From contig CAJKRY010000001.1 of assembly GCA_905202485.1 (NCBI GenBank), positions 310,001-374,000 of the forward strand: a stretch of 64,000 nt of DNA, read 5' to 3'. The position numbers and the translations under genes were made by a program. Source of the stretch: an uncultured Methanomassiliicoccus sp. Its GTDB lineage: Archaea > Thermoplasmatota > Thermoplasmata > Methanomassiliicoccales > Methanomassiliicoccaceae. Each line of letters begins with the position of its first letter. The stretch's first letter is position 1. This document shows, piece by piece, positions 55,514-63,977 of this stretch. A model generated the notes under the pieces. The model saw only the letters and a program-made list of their open reading frames with translations. It ran no database searches and had not been told where the DNA came from.

Positions 55514-56682
55514 CAGTTCACCCTCTCTAATATATGAACAACGGATGTAGCACCTGTTCCGCCTACGTTCTGAGCTAAACCGACTTTTGCCTTCGAAACT
55601 TGTCTCTTACCTGCTTCACCTCTTAACTGTGTTACAAGCTCAACAATCTGTGCGATTCCTGTGGCCCCCATTGGATCTCCTCTGGCTTTTAGACCTCCAG
55701 AGGTATTCACTGCCAGTTTGGAACCAATTTCAGTTTCTCCATTTTCCGTGGCTTTTCCTCCTTCACCTTTAGGGAAGAATCCAAGATCTTCAATAGCAAG
55801 AATTTCAGAAATTGTAAAATTATCATGTACTTCTGCTAACTGAATGTCGCTGGGTGTCAGCTTTGCCTGCTTGAACGCTCTGCATGCTGCAACGGAAGTC
55901 GCTTTAAACTCACAAATGTTCTTGCGGTGTGCAAGGGCCAATGTGTCTGAGGCCTGGCCAGATGCCAAAACTTTGATCGGTGTGTCTGTATATTTTTTAG
56001 CTTTATCCATGACGCATAAAACTACTGCGGCTGCACCGTCTGAAACAGGAGCGCAGTCAAACATTTTGAGAGGGTCTGCTACCGGCGCTGCTTTCAGCAC
56101 AGTCTCTAACTTAATTTCCTTCTGGAACTGAGCTTTTGGATTTAATGATCCATGCTTATGATTCTTCACGGCCACCTGAGCAATCTGTTCTCTGGTGGTA
56201 TTGTAATCATGCATATGCCTTCTTGCAATCATAGCATGCAGAGCCGGAAAAGTAGCTCCAAAGAATGTTTCCCACTGCTGATCAGCAGCCATTGCCTGAA
56301 TTTCAGTGGAGAGTACATCTCCCACGTCTGTCATTTTCTCTGCTCCACCTACGACAACAATATCAGTTGCCCCGGAAGCCACTGACATATAACCCTGACG
56401 GAAAGCCAGACCGCCTGAAGCGCCAGCTGCCTCTATCCTGGTAGCAGGAATGTAGTTTTTAGACATACCAGAGTAGTCCGCTATTAATGCTCCAATGTGT
56501 TCCTGATCGACATATTTGCCGGCAGACATGTTTCCAACATATAACGCATCAATTTCATCTCCAGAGAGGTTGGCATCATTTATTGCTGCCAATCCGGCAT
56601 TGATTCCCAAATCCCTAAGGGACATCCCCCACAATTCACCAAATTTCGTATCTCCAATTCCAATAATTGCTACTTCTCTCAT
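55513..56682 (-). CDS. Archaeal thiolase (acetyl-CoA acetyltransferase-like)
   Basis: 389 residues. Thiolase fold: REVAIIGIGDTKFG, LYVGNMSAGKYVDQEHIGALIADYSGM, FDCAPVSDGAAAVVLC and EVHDNFTISEILAIEDLGF. Expected role is condensing two acetyl-CoA for the mevalonate pathway. Two catalytic spots look changed: the nucleophile region reads EAAGASGG, where I expect EAACASGG, and the later GHP motif reads RGDPMGATG. ATGA overlap with the HMG-CoA synthase gene. Confidence 0.88.
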   Translation of the reverse strand: MREVAIIGIGDTKFGELWGMSLRDLGINAGLAAINDANLSGDEIDALYVGNMSAGKYVDQEHIGALIADYSGMSKNYIPATRIEAAGASGGLAFRQGYMSVASGATDIVVVGGAEKMTDVGDVLSTEIQAMAADQQWETFFGATFPALHAMIARRHMHDYNTTREQIAQVAVKNHKHGSLNPKAQFQKEIKLETVLKAAPVADPLKMFDCAPVSDGAAAVVLCVMDKAKKYTDTPIKVLASGQASDTLALAHRKNICEFKATSVAACRAFKQAKLTPSDIQLAEVHDNFTISEILAIEDLGFFPKGEGGKATENGETEIGSKLAVNTSGGLKARGDPMGATGIAQIVELVTQLRGEAGKRQVSKAKVGLAQNVGGTGATSVVHILERVN

Positions 56683-57737
56683 TGGGATGCCTCCTGCATT
56701 CTTATTTTTCCGCGTACTTTCGCATAGGAAGCGTAATCTAAAAATTTCTTATTCTCTACTAAATCTCTCACAGATGGTGCTGCTTCTTTCCTGAACTTGC
56801 GTATTGCAGGTGTTACTGTAATATCAAAAGCATCAGACCCAGCACCGGAACCGTATGCCACAACAAATATGCGCTGATCCGGCTTAGCAATATCAAGTAC
56901 AGAAGCTAAACCTAGAGGTACAGCTCCAGAATATGTATTTCCAATAAATGGAGTTAGCAGACCGGCGTTTATCTGTTCTTCTGAAAATCCCAGCTGCTTA
57001 GCTACCCTTACAGGAAACTTTCCATTCGGTTGGTGGAATACTGCATAATCATAATCTGCTGGGGTGGTTCCCATTTCTTCCATGAGCCTTTTAGCGGCTG
57101 AAGTTACATGTTTGAAGTATGCTGGCTCTCCGGTAAAACGACCGCCGTGGGAAGGATAATGAGCTCCTTCACGCCTCCAGAAATCAGGAGTGTCTGTGGT
57201 GTATGAGTAAGTCTTATTGATCTTTGCAATGAGCTTTTCTCTCCCAATTAAGTATGCTGCGCCGCCTGCTGATGCTGAGAATTCTAAGGCATCGCCGGGC
57301 GCCCCCTGAGATGTGTCTGCTCCGATAGCTACACCGTACTTTATCATTCCAGATCCAACTAATCCCATACAGCACTGGATAGCGGCTGTTCCGGCCTTGC
57401 AAGCAAACTCAAAATCAGCGGCTGTAAGGTCAGGAGATGCTTCAATAGCCTCTGCAACGATTGTTCCGGTGGGCTTAACAGCATAAGGATGGGATTCTGA
57501 TCCCACATAGAGAGATCCTATTTCAGCTGGATCCACAGTGGATCTTTTCATCATATTTCTAGCAGCTTCAACTGCAATCGTGACTACGTCCTCATCAGGA
57601 GACGGCACTGATTTGGAGATAATGAAGAGATTGCGGCTCATCGCCTCTCCATCGGTACCCCATACTCTACCGATTTCTTGAGGAGTTATTCGATATCTAG
57701 GGATGTATGCCCCATAACTTACAATTCCAACGTCCAT
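56679..57737 (-). CDS. Hydroxymethylglutaryl-CoA synthase (archaeal)
   Basis: 352 residues. MDVGIVSYGAYIPRYRI at the start; catalytic Cys in ADFEFACKAGTAAIQ; catalytic His region YAVFHQPNGKFPVRVAKQLGF; end motif GNTYSGAVPLGLASVL and VAYGSGAGSDAFDI. Makes HMG-CoA from acetoacetyl-CoA and acetyl-CoA, for archaeal lipids. AGGAGAG precedes the ATG. Second gene of a regulator-HMGCS-thiolase-DUF35 operon. Confidence 0.95.
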   Translation of the reverse strand: MDVGIVSYGAYIPRYRITPQEIGRVWGTDGEAMSRNLFIISKSVPSPDEDVVTIAVEAARNMMKRSTVDPAEIGSLYVGSESHPYAVKPTGTIVAEAIEASPDLTAADFEFACKAGTAAIQCCMGLVGSGMIKYGVAIGADTSQGAPGDALEFSASAGGAAYLIGREKLIAKINKTYSYTTDTPDFWRREGAHYPSHGGRFTGEPAYFKHVTSAAKRLMEEMGTTPADYDYAVFHQPNGKFPVRVAKQLGFSEEQINAGLLTPFIGNTYSGAVPLGLASVLDIAKPDQRIFVVAYGSGAGSDAFDITVTPAIRKFRKEAAPSVRDLVENKKFLDYASYAKVRGKIRMQEASQ

Positions 57738-57751
57738 ATAATCAATCTCTC

Positions 57752-58435
57752 CTACTCAAATTTACTAAGTCTGTCAACCAAAATTGAAACGGGTAGTGTT
57801 ATTTTTACTAAAGGTATGTTTTCAAGAGTTGCCAATCGGATGGCTAAAGGATCCACTTGTTCAGGACTTAAGTATGCAACCATTGAAGGTTTCAAAGGAT
57901 GCGCCCTGATGGCAATCATCGGTGAACGACCATACTTGACCCCTGAAAAAATAAGAGCTCTTTCACTACTCCATCCATATATCTGGAGATAGTCGAATGA
58001 ACTCAGAGAAGTTATTGCCTTGAGCGAGTCTATGATTGTATAACCATGGATGTGTCTTTCAGAGTCAAAAACATCATTCAACGGCTCAGCGTCGATAGCC
58101 TTTAAAAAATCGTCAATGGAGATACTTGAGCTAAACTCAGCAATGTGGATGACACAGTCATGTTTTTTATCTAGTCCAAATTTTTTAAGGACTGTTCCTC
58201 CCGACATTTCATCCAGCTCAATAAGGCTGTCTACAATTCTGCGGACTATGGCAATTCCTGGTGATTTTCTTCTGCCAGATTCATAGTCGCTGATCATTGA
58301 AGGAGAAACACCCATGTACTCAGCAAGGTCCTGCTGTGAAACATGAAACTCTTCCCTCCATTTTCTGATGGTTTTACCAGCATCCTGAGAAAGAGTTATC
58401 TCTCCTGCGATCTTTTCTCGCAGCTGATCCTTCAT
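57752..58435 (-). CDS. XRE-type HTH regulator of the HMG-CoA synthase operon
   Basis: 227 residues. Helix-turn-helix at about 25-65: IRKWREEFHVSQQDLAEYMGVSPSMISDYESGRRKSPG. The C-terminal 150 residues form a domain typical of archaeal regulators of the COG1709 type (YLQIYGWSSERALIFSGVKYGRSPMIAIRAHPLKPSMVAYL), which may sense a metabolite. ATG 58435 is about 25 bases after the TATA-like TTTATATC at 58460, so translation may be leaderless. 14 bases separate it from HMG-CoA synthase. Confidence 0.85.
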   Translation of the reverse strand: MKDQLREKIAGEITLSQDAGKTIRKWREEFHVSQQDLAEYMGVSPSMISDYESGRRKSPGIAIVRRIVDSLIELDEMSGGTVLKKFGLDKKHDCVIHIAEFSSSISIDDFLKAIDAEPLNDVFDSERHIHGYTIIDSLKAITSLSSFDYLQIYGWSSERALIFSGVKYGRSPMIAIRAHPLKPSMVAYLSPEQVDPLAIRLATLENIPLVKITLPVSILVDRLSKFE

Positions 58436-58455
58436 CAAAGGCAGGAAAAGCAAGA

Positions 58456-58464
58456 AGATATAAA
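58456..58464 (-). promoter_or_regulatory. TATA box of the HMG-CoA synthase operon
   Basis: Minus-strand TTTATATC lies about 25 bases before the ATG of the XRE-type regulator, the first gene of the operon. Confidence 0.45.
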
Positions 58465-58556
58465 TAGATGTCGAAGTCAAACATCGACAATAGCATATCT
58501 TATGAAACTATGGGTGCGAAGATATATATTGGATTTGTTTGTTAGCGGTTTAAAGT

Positions 58557-58632
58557 GGGTCCGTGGGCTAGCTTGGTATACTTGTAGCTTCGGGAGCTAT
58601 AGACTCCAGTTCAAATCTGGGCGGACCCACCA
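58557..58632 (+). tRNA. tRNA-Pro (anticodon CGG) with encoded CCA
   Basis: Acceptor GGGTCCG pairs with CGGACCC. The anticodon stem GTAGC/GCTAT carries loop TTCGGGA, giving anticodon CGG. T-arm has AGTTCAAATCT. Discriminator A at 58629 is followed by CCA (58630-58632), unlike the other three tRNAs here. A TATA-like GATATATATT at 58521-58530 lies upstream. The CRISPR locus begins just downstream. Confidence 0.93.
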
Positions 58633-58705
58633 CTCCAAAAATGGAAGATTTTCTAACGCTTGTATATATTAAATAACATCTGTTTTATGCACTCATGAGT
58701 ACCTA

Positions 58706-58850
58706 GAATCACCCCATAAATGAAGACTACCTGGATTGAAGCCATAAAGTACTTTGATATTATAGGATCATTACCATTTATATAAATACCAGATGGTATC
58801 TTATTTTGTAGTATTCAGCCTCTAATAGACCTCTCAATAGATGAGAATTA
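58706..58850 (-). repeat. Decayed CRISPR repeats at the trailer end
   Basis: GAATCACCCCATAAATGAAG and the following ACTAC (58706-58730) match the CRISPR repeat at both ends, with three bases lost in the middle. A second copy at 58765-58792 begins GGATCATTACC and keeps 15 of 28 bases, mostly with C-to-T and G-to-A changes. A third weak match is near 58823. The positions follow the 61-bp ladder of the array. The first is convincing, the second plausible, the third weak. Confidence 0.6.
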
Positions 58851-58884
58851 TTATTTTTCTAATCCTCTGCAGTTATCAATGATG

Positions 58885-61109
58885 GAATCACCCCCACGTA
58901 TGTGGGGACTACTAAACCACATTCCTACACTAAAAATATAAGCTGGAATCACCCCCACGTATGTGGGGACTACTTAATTGTGAATTATGGTTGCAGTTAT
59001 TGCAGCGAATCACCCCCACGTATGTGGGGACTACGAGGAACACAATACTTAGATGTGATATCTTTTAGAATCACCCCCACGTATGTGGGGACTACTTTAG
59101 AGTTTTTTCGCGGTATTGCTAATGTAACGAATCACCCCCACGTATGTGGGGACTACCAATTATCGTGGCTGCATTGTATTATTGCTTTGGAATCACCCCC
59201 ACGTATGTGGGGACTACCAATTATCGTGGCTGCATTGTATTATTGCTTTGGAATCACCCCCACGTATGTGGGGACTACTCAATAATGCGTTTTTCCTCCC
59301 AGATGACTTCAGAATCACCCCCACGTATGTGGGGACTACGGATATTGAGAATATTTTACTACTTTCTGAGTAGAATCACCCCCACGTATGTGGGGACTAC
59401 TGAGGAAGTATTTTTGGCATTGGGCCTTGATTAGAATCACCCCCACGTATGTGGGGACTACTGACACGGTATGGTCTAATCCTTTGGACGAGAAGAATCA
59501 CCCCCACGTATGTGGGGACTACCTGGACGCTTAGCCAGGCGATTATCTTTCTTGAGAATCACCCCCACGTATGTGGGGACTACTTCCGCGAATCCTTTCA
59601 TTTATTATCGTAGTCAGAATCACCCCCACGTATGTGGGGACTACCTCATGTTATGAGCCCAGAGATGGGTCGTGTTAGAATCACCCCCACGTATGTGGGG
59701 ACTACTACGGCTGTTTGACCAGCCGCGCTCAATTAGTGGAATCACCCCCACGTATGTGGGGACTACTACTCTTCTCCAATGGATGACCAATAAAAACGGG
59801 AATCACCCCCACGTATGTGGGGACTACCTAGCTACAGATAGAGCAGTCGGCGTTGTTCTAGAATCACCCCCACGTATGTGGGGACTACGCTGCATCGTCT
59901 ACCATTTCAGCAGACCATTCAGAATCACCCCCACGTATGTGGGGACTACCGCTTCCTGCTGGCTGACATCCGTCCCCATCTGGAATCACCCCCACGTATG
60001 TGGGGACTACTCCCAAAGTTTAAACTCCATTCAATCACCTTGAGAATCACCCCCACGTATGTGGGGACTACTTTAGGACTAAATGAGGTATGGATGATGA
60101 CATAGAATCACCCCCACGTATGTGGGGACTACTGCTTTTGCCCTGAGGTACCTGCCCCTCTTGTAGAATCACCCCCACGTATGTGGGGACTACTTTTGCT
60201 TCCATATTTTCACCTCAGTGATCTAAGAATCACCCCCACGTATGTGGGGACTACGACGACTAAGCGAAAAATGGCTAACGGCGAGAGGAATCACCCCCAC
60301 GTATGTGGGGACTACCCATTATGAAGGCGGCGGCGATTGTTAAGGGACGAATCACCCCCACGTATGTGGGGACTACGTATTTACCAAGTTTCTGGATGTG
60401 ATCTAATTGGAATCACCCCCACGTATGTGGGGACTACATGTAATCTAGTACTCGATTACATAACATAGTAGAATCACCCCCACGTATGTGGGGACTACGT
60501 CGACGTCAAGAGCATCTGCTAATCCTTTGTAGAATCACCCCCACGTATGTGGAGACTACGCATCGAATTTACTGCTCATAATGCACACCTTCGAATCACC
60601 CCCACGTATGTGGGGACTACTGACTGCTTGCTTAGAGATCCCAAACTCTTTCAGAATCACCCCCCACGTATGTGGGGACTACTGTGATAAAATCATCGAG
60701 CCGGCCCTGCACATCGAATCACCCCCACGTATGTGGGGACTACCGTCTATATCGCATTCATCAATGCACTCTGAGAGAATCACCCCCACGTATGTGGGGA
60801 CTACCGGCTGCTCCGTCCACACCGCTGGATATTCTGCGAATCACCCCCACGTATGTGGGGACTACTTGAAACAGCTTTCTGAACACGATCGTCGAAGGGA
60901 ATCACCCCCACGTATGTGGGGACTACTTCTACTTTTCGCATACACGATAAAGTGACATAGAATCACCCCCACGTATGTGGGGACTACTCATAACTAAATA
61001 GTTCATCGTCTTTAGTTTTAGAATCACCCCCACGTATGTGGGGACTACCCGGTGACAGCATCAGCAACATCTTTGCCGACGGAATCACCCCCACGTATGT
61101 GGGGACTAC
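58885..61109 (-). CRISPR. Type I-E CRISPR array, 37 repeats and 36 spacers
   Basis: 28-bp repeats with 33-bp spacers at a strict 61-bp period. In plus orientation the repeat begins GAATCACCCCC and ends GGGGACTAC. On the transcribed minus strand it starts GTAGTCCCC and forms the hairpin CCCCAC-ATAC-GTGGGG, leaving a 7-nt GTGATTC handle, as expected for Cas6e processing. All repeats are identical except the one at 60532 (GGAG for GGGG) and the one at 60654 (one extra C, 29 bp). Spacers at 59157-59189 and 59218-59250 are identical. The leader-proximal end is on the right, next to cas2. Confidence 0.98.
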
Positions 61110-61324
61110 ACTAAGCATATAACTCTGTCCAGTCATATCAAATTTTGCTTCATGTTCCATGAATATTTATGAAAAATATTCACTTTCATTTCAGCAGATC
61201 AACAAATATCCAATAATATATTTAAATATAAATGATTAATTATGTATTTAATATAATTATAGTGTGCGGTTAAGAATAGCGACGCTTAATTACATTAACT
61301 TAGTTGTATGCCGTTAGATTATAC
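61110..61324 (-). promoter_or_regulatory. CRISPR leader
   Basis: 215 very AT-rich bases between cas2 and the first repeat. Holds several TATA-like runs near 61205-61260 and a perfect 8-bp inverted repeat TGAATATT (61160-61167) / AATATTCA (61175-61182), about 50 bases from the first repeat, where an integration host or Cas1-Cas2 anchor site could lie. Confidence 0.7.
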
Positions 61325-61606
61325 TTATTCTGAATTGATTATTTTTTGCATCAGCTTCAGACCGTCAAAGTCAATGGGTCTCCACTCCGCATTATGCACT
61401 CTGAAATCAAACCCCTGCTCATTTCTTACATTGTAAACCATCGTGACTTTTCCTTTATTACAATGATTAATAATCCGATCCCAGAGGTCATCCCGCACAC
61501 GCGCACTGACGCGGCCTACAAACACATTTGTATTTATTTCAAAAAGCCATTTAGTTAAGTCCCCGCGCAGAGAAGGCGGACAGTTACTGAGTACAATGAC
61601 AATCAT
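61325..61606 (-). CDS. cas2: Cas2e, CRISPR adaptation nuclease-fold protein
   Basis: 93 residues. MIVIVLSNCPPSLRGDLTKWLFEINTNVFVGRVSARVRDDLW is characteristic of the type I-E form of Cas2, with the ferredoxin-like fold. It partners Cas1 in spacer integration. Its ATG overlaps the end of cas1 by 4 bases. Confidence 0.95.
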   Translation of the reverse strand: MIVIVLSNCPPSLRGDLTKWLFEINTNVFVGRVSARVRDDLWDRIINHCNKGKVTMVYNVRNEQGFDFRVHNAEWRPIDFDGLKLMQKIINSE

Positions 61607-62570
61607 ATATTCTCACTATCTGTGTCGTCTGATTCTAAACCGTATGCTGTTGCGCTTTTGACATGGCCCGATTTATCATCCCACAGTTTCAAACATTCTG
61701 ATTCAAAATCTTCTTTTTCATAACTATTGGCTGGATTTATTAACAATCCATGAATATCTGCAGCCATTCGTTTCATAAGATCAGTATCTTTAACTGCATC
61801 CCGCATGGCCCTCCGTGTCACGCGGCCGATGTCAAATACTTCTTCTTTTGCCACGCCGAATGCTAGCGGTATCGTTAATTCAGTTTTGTACAGATCGGCA
61901 ATATCATACACAAATGATTTTTCATGGCCTGTGTGTATAAAACCCAGTCCGGGAGAGCATCCCAGAGCAACGATTACACTATGCGCGATGCCATACAGAC
62001 ATGAATGCGCTGCAGAAAGAGCCATATTTATCGGATCGCTGTAAAAGAAGTTATCTGGATCGTATTCTCTTCCATTCCACGGCACGCCGGTCTCGTCAGA
62101 CATCTTACGGTAAACCTTTCTGATTCTCGATCCTTCTCTCCCTCTGAGCTGCTGCATCGTCAAGCCGGATACGTCCTCGCCTGGAAAACGCATCTGGTAC
62201 ATCATCCTGGCAACGGCCAAACGGCTGCGTGTGCTGGATACTGCCTTCGCTTGAGCAATGAGAAATCTTGAAGAGTTGGTCAGCGGACGCCCGTGCGCAT
62301 AATACCTGACACCTTGTTCACCAACCCAGATTATACTTGCGCCTGCACCGCCCAGCAGCTCCACAGCACGATGGGATATCGTTTGCCTGGACCTAAAATC
62401 AAGGCGCTGATCATTGCTGCAGGCATGCAGGTAACTCCATTTCCGTCTTTTATAGATATTGCATTTTCAGAGCGGTTTATAATGCACTTTTCTAAGTACA
62501 GAAATGATATGCGCTCTTTGATTCTCGGCAGCACCTGCAGATCCGGCCTTTCGGTTTTAATGCTGCTCAT
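61603..62570 (-). pseudogene. cas1: Cas1e integrase, interrupted by a frameshift
   Basis: The N-terminal part starts at ATG 62570 (MSSIKTERPDLQVLPRIKER) and reads to LILGPG. The frame then drifts into PIVLWSCWAV and stops at 62331. The rest of Cas1e continues in another frame as ISHRAVELLGGAGASIIWVGEQGVRYYAHGRPL through MRFPGEDVSGLTMQQLRGREGSR, FIHTGHEKSFVYDIADLYK and the end at 61603. Joining the frames with one added base near 62386 gives a normal 322-residue Cas1e. Active-site residues (Glu in REGSR, His in HTGHEKS, Asp in YDIAD) are all retained. Could be a true lesion, a sequencing error, or recoding. Confidence 0.88.
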
Positions 62571-63228
62571 GTTCCCTCGCAAGAGTGAGCATTCCACAGC
62601 CGTATGCTTTAGCTTTTCCTATCCCCCTGCAGATTGTTTCTCTGAATACGTCTGAGTCTTCAATCTTCAAAACGCCTTCGAAAGTCACCATGCTTATTGT
62701 CACTCTGCTACCGTTACGGTCGAACTGTTTGAGAGCTCTTTGCTTAATGTCAAATCCAGGTACATCACAGCCTGAGATATTTGGTATTGAAAAACCACAT
62801 TTGGCAGAGCGGTCGATCAGCCATTTCTTCTGCTGTTCGATAGTCACGTGATGGACTGTTTTTCCTGCAGATCGGTCGTCCCGGTTGCCGGATACTCTGC
62901 GCACCGGGTTAGCCTTCAGACGAAATCTCCAGGTTTGTCCTTCATGTAATTTATTCAAGAACTGCTCATAATCTACCGATTCCCACTGCTGCCCTGAAGA
63001 CGGCCATCCCATTTGATCGATCAGATGGGCAAAATCAGGTTTACTATCGCTCTGTACCATCAGATAGGTAGCCGCGCCTAACCTGTCGATCCTCCACAGT
63101 ACTCTGTCGCTCTGCAGAGACAATGATGGAAAGCTTGACATCACGCAGGCGTGCATTATCTGCGGAGAATTCAGAGCATCTATTGTTTTACGTCTGAATG
63201 GATTGATTTCTAGTCTTGATAGATACAT
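62557..63228 (-). CDS. cas6e: Cas6e crRNA endoribonuclease
   Basis: 223 residues. YLSRLEINPFRRKTIDALNSPQIMHACVMSSFP at the start (His in MHACVM), FRLKANPVRR in the middle, and a Gly-rich end loop CRGIGKAKAYGCGMLTLAR are the Cse3/CasE signature. Cuts the hairpin repeat to make crRNA. ATG 63228 is preceded by AGGTG. Overlaps cas1 by 14 bases. Confidence 0.94.
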   Translation of the reverse strand: MYLSRLEINPFRRKTIDALNSPQIMHACVMSSFPSLSLQSDRVLWRIDRLGAATYLMVQSDSKPDFAHLIDQMGWPSSGQQWESVDYEQFLNKLHEGQTWRFRLKANPVRRVSGNRDDRSAGKTVHHVTIEQQKKWLIDRSAKCGFSIPNISGCDVPGFDIKQRALKQFDRNGSRVTISMVTFEGVLKIEDSDVFRETICRGIGKAKAYGCGMLTLAREHEQH

Positions 63229-63230
63229 CG

Positions 63231-63977
63231 TCACACCTGTTTTTCTCTTAGTTCTTTGATCGGATCCTGATCTGTAGGAACTTCTTTCATTCTGTAACGG
63301 CTGTCATTGTTTTGCAGCGCTACACCTTCTAAGTCAGAAGATAATTGTCTAAATCCATATGCTCTATGGTTCTGATTAAATGATACCGGCACATCTTTAG
63401 AGAAGCCTGCGCCGTCTCCGACAGAGGATTCCGATATAATTTCCAGTTGAAGATTCTGCGACTTTTGAGCCTTATACCAGTTGGATGCCAGCCAGTTTTC
63501 ATTTTTAAGAGCTTCCTCAAGAGACATGCTGCGGATGCCCAACGAAATTTGTCCAGCCGGGGGGCATGACCGTCTTCCCAGGTATAACGGGAAAAACGGA
63601 TGATTTACAGCACAGTCTATTTCTTCTAAGAGTGGTCTGCTCCCTTCCAGACCTGCAAGGAATACTGCGTCTGACAGGTAATGACGGTACGTGATAAACG
63701 CTAATTTGGATTTTGTCGGGTGATGTACCGTTTGATAATCAACCAGCAGTTCACCTTCCTGATCAATGCGCAGTCCGAATTTAAGAGTGCTGAGGTCGTC
63801 TAAAGCTTCATCCCTGCGTCGTCCCATAGCGGCAGCGATCATTCCAATAACTCCACTTTTTGAAGGATACCTATCGGTATTCCGTGTGTTGAATTTACTG
63901 AATGTTCCCCATGATTGAAGGGGGGCAGCCAGCCTTAGGAGGAGGGTGGCCGGGGAATCAGAGCTCTCTGCGCACAT
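63231..63977 (-). CDS. cas5e: Cas5e Cascade subunit
   Basis: 248 residues. LLLRLAAPLQSWGTFSKFNTRNTDRYPSKSGVIGMIAAAMGR is the hallmark Cas5e N-terminus. DYQTVHHPTKSKLAFITYRHYLSDAVFLAGLEG and YLGRRSCPP complete the family pattern. Holds the crRNA 5' handle in Cascade. Complete; GGAGGA precedes the ATG. Confidence 0.95.
   Translation of the reverse strand: MCAESSDSPATLLLRLAAPLQSWGTFSKFNTRNTDRYPSKSGVIGMIAAAMGRRRDEALDDLSTLKFGLRIDQEGELLVDYQTVHHPTKSKLAFITYRHYLSDAVFLAGLEGSRPLLEEIDCAVNHPFFPLYLGRRSCPPAGQISLGIRSMSLEEALKNENWLASNWYKAQKSQNLQLEIISESSVGDGAGFSKDVPVSFNQNHRAYGFRQLSSDLEGVALQNNDSRYRMKEVPTDQDPIKELREKQV

Noticed and set aside
58902..60955. Long open frames with repeated ESPPRMWGL and TPTYVGTT units
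   Set aside because: These are translations of the CRISPR repeats, not proteins.
62331..62375. Out-of-frame tail PIVLWSCWAVQAQV as a real C-terminus of a short Cas1-like protein
   Set aside because: The continuing Cas1e sequence is present in the next frame, so this is readthrough past a frameshift.
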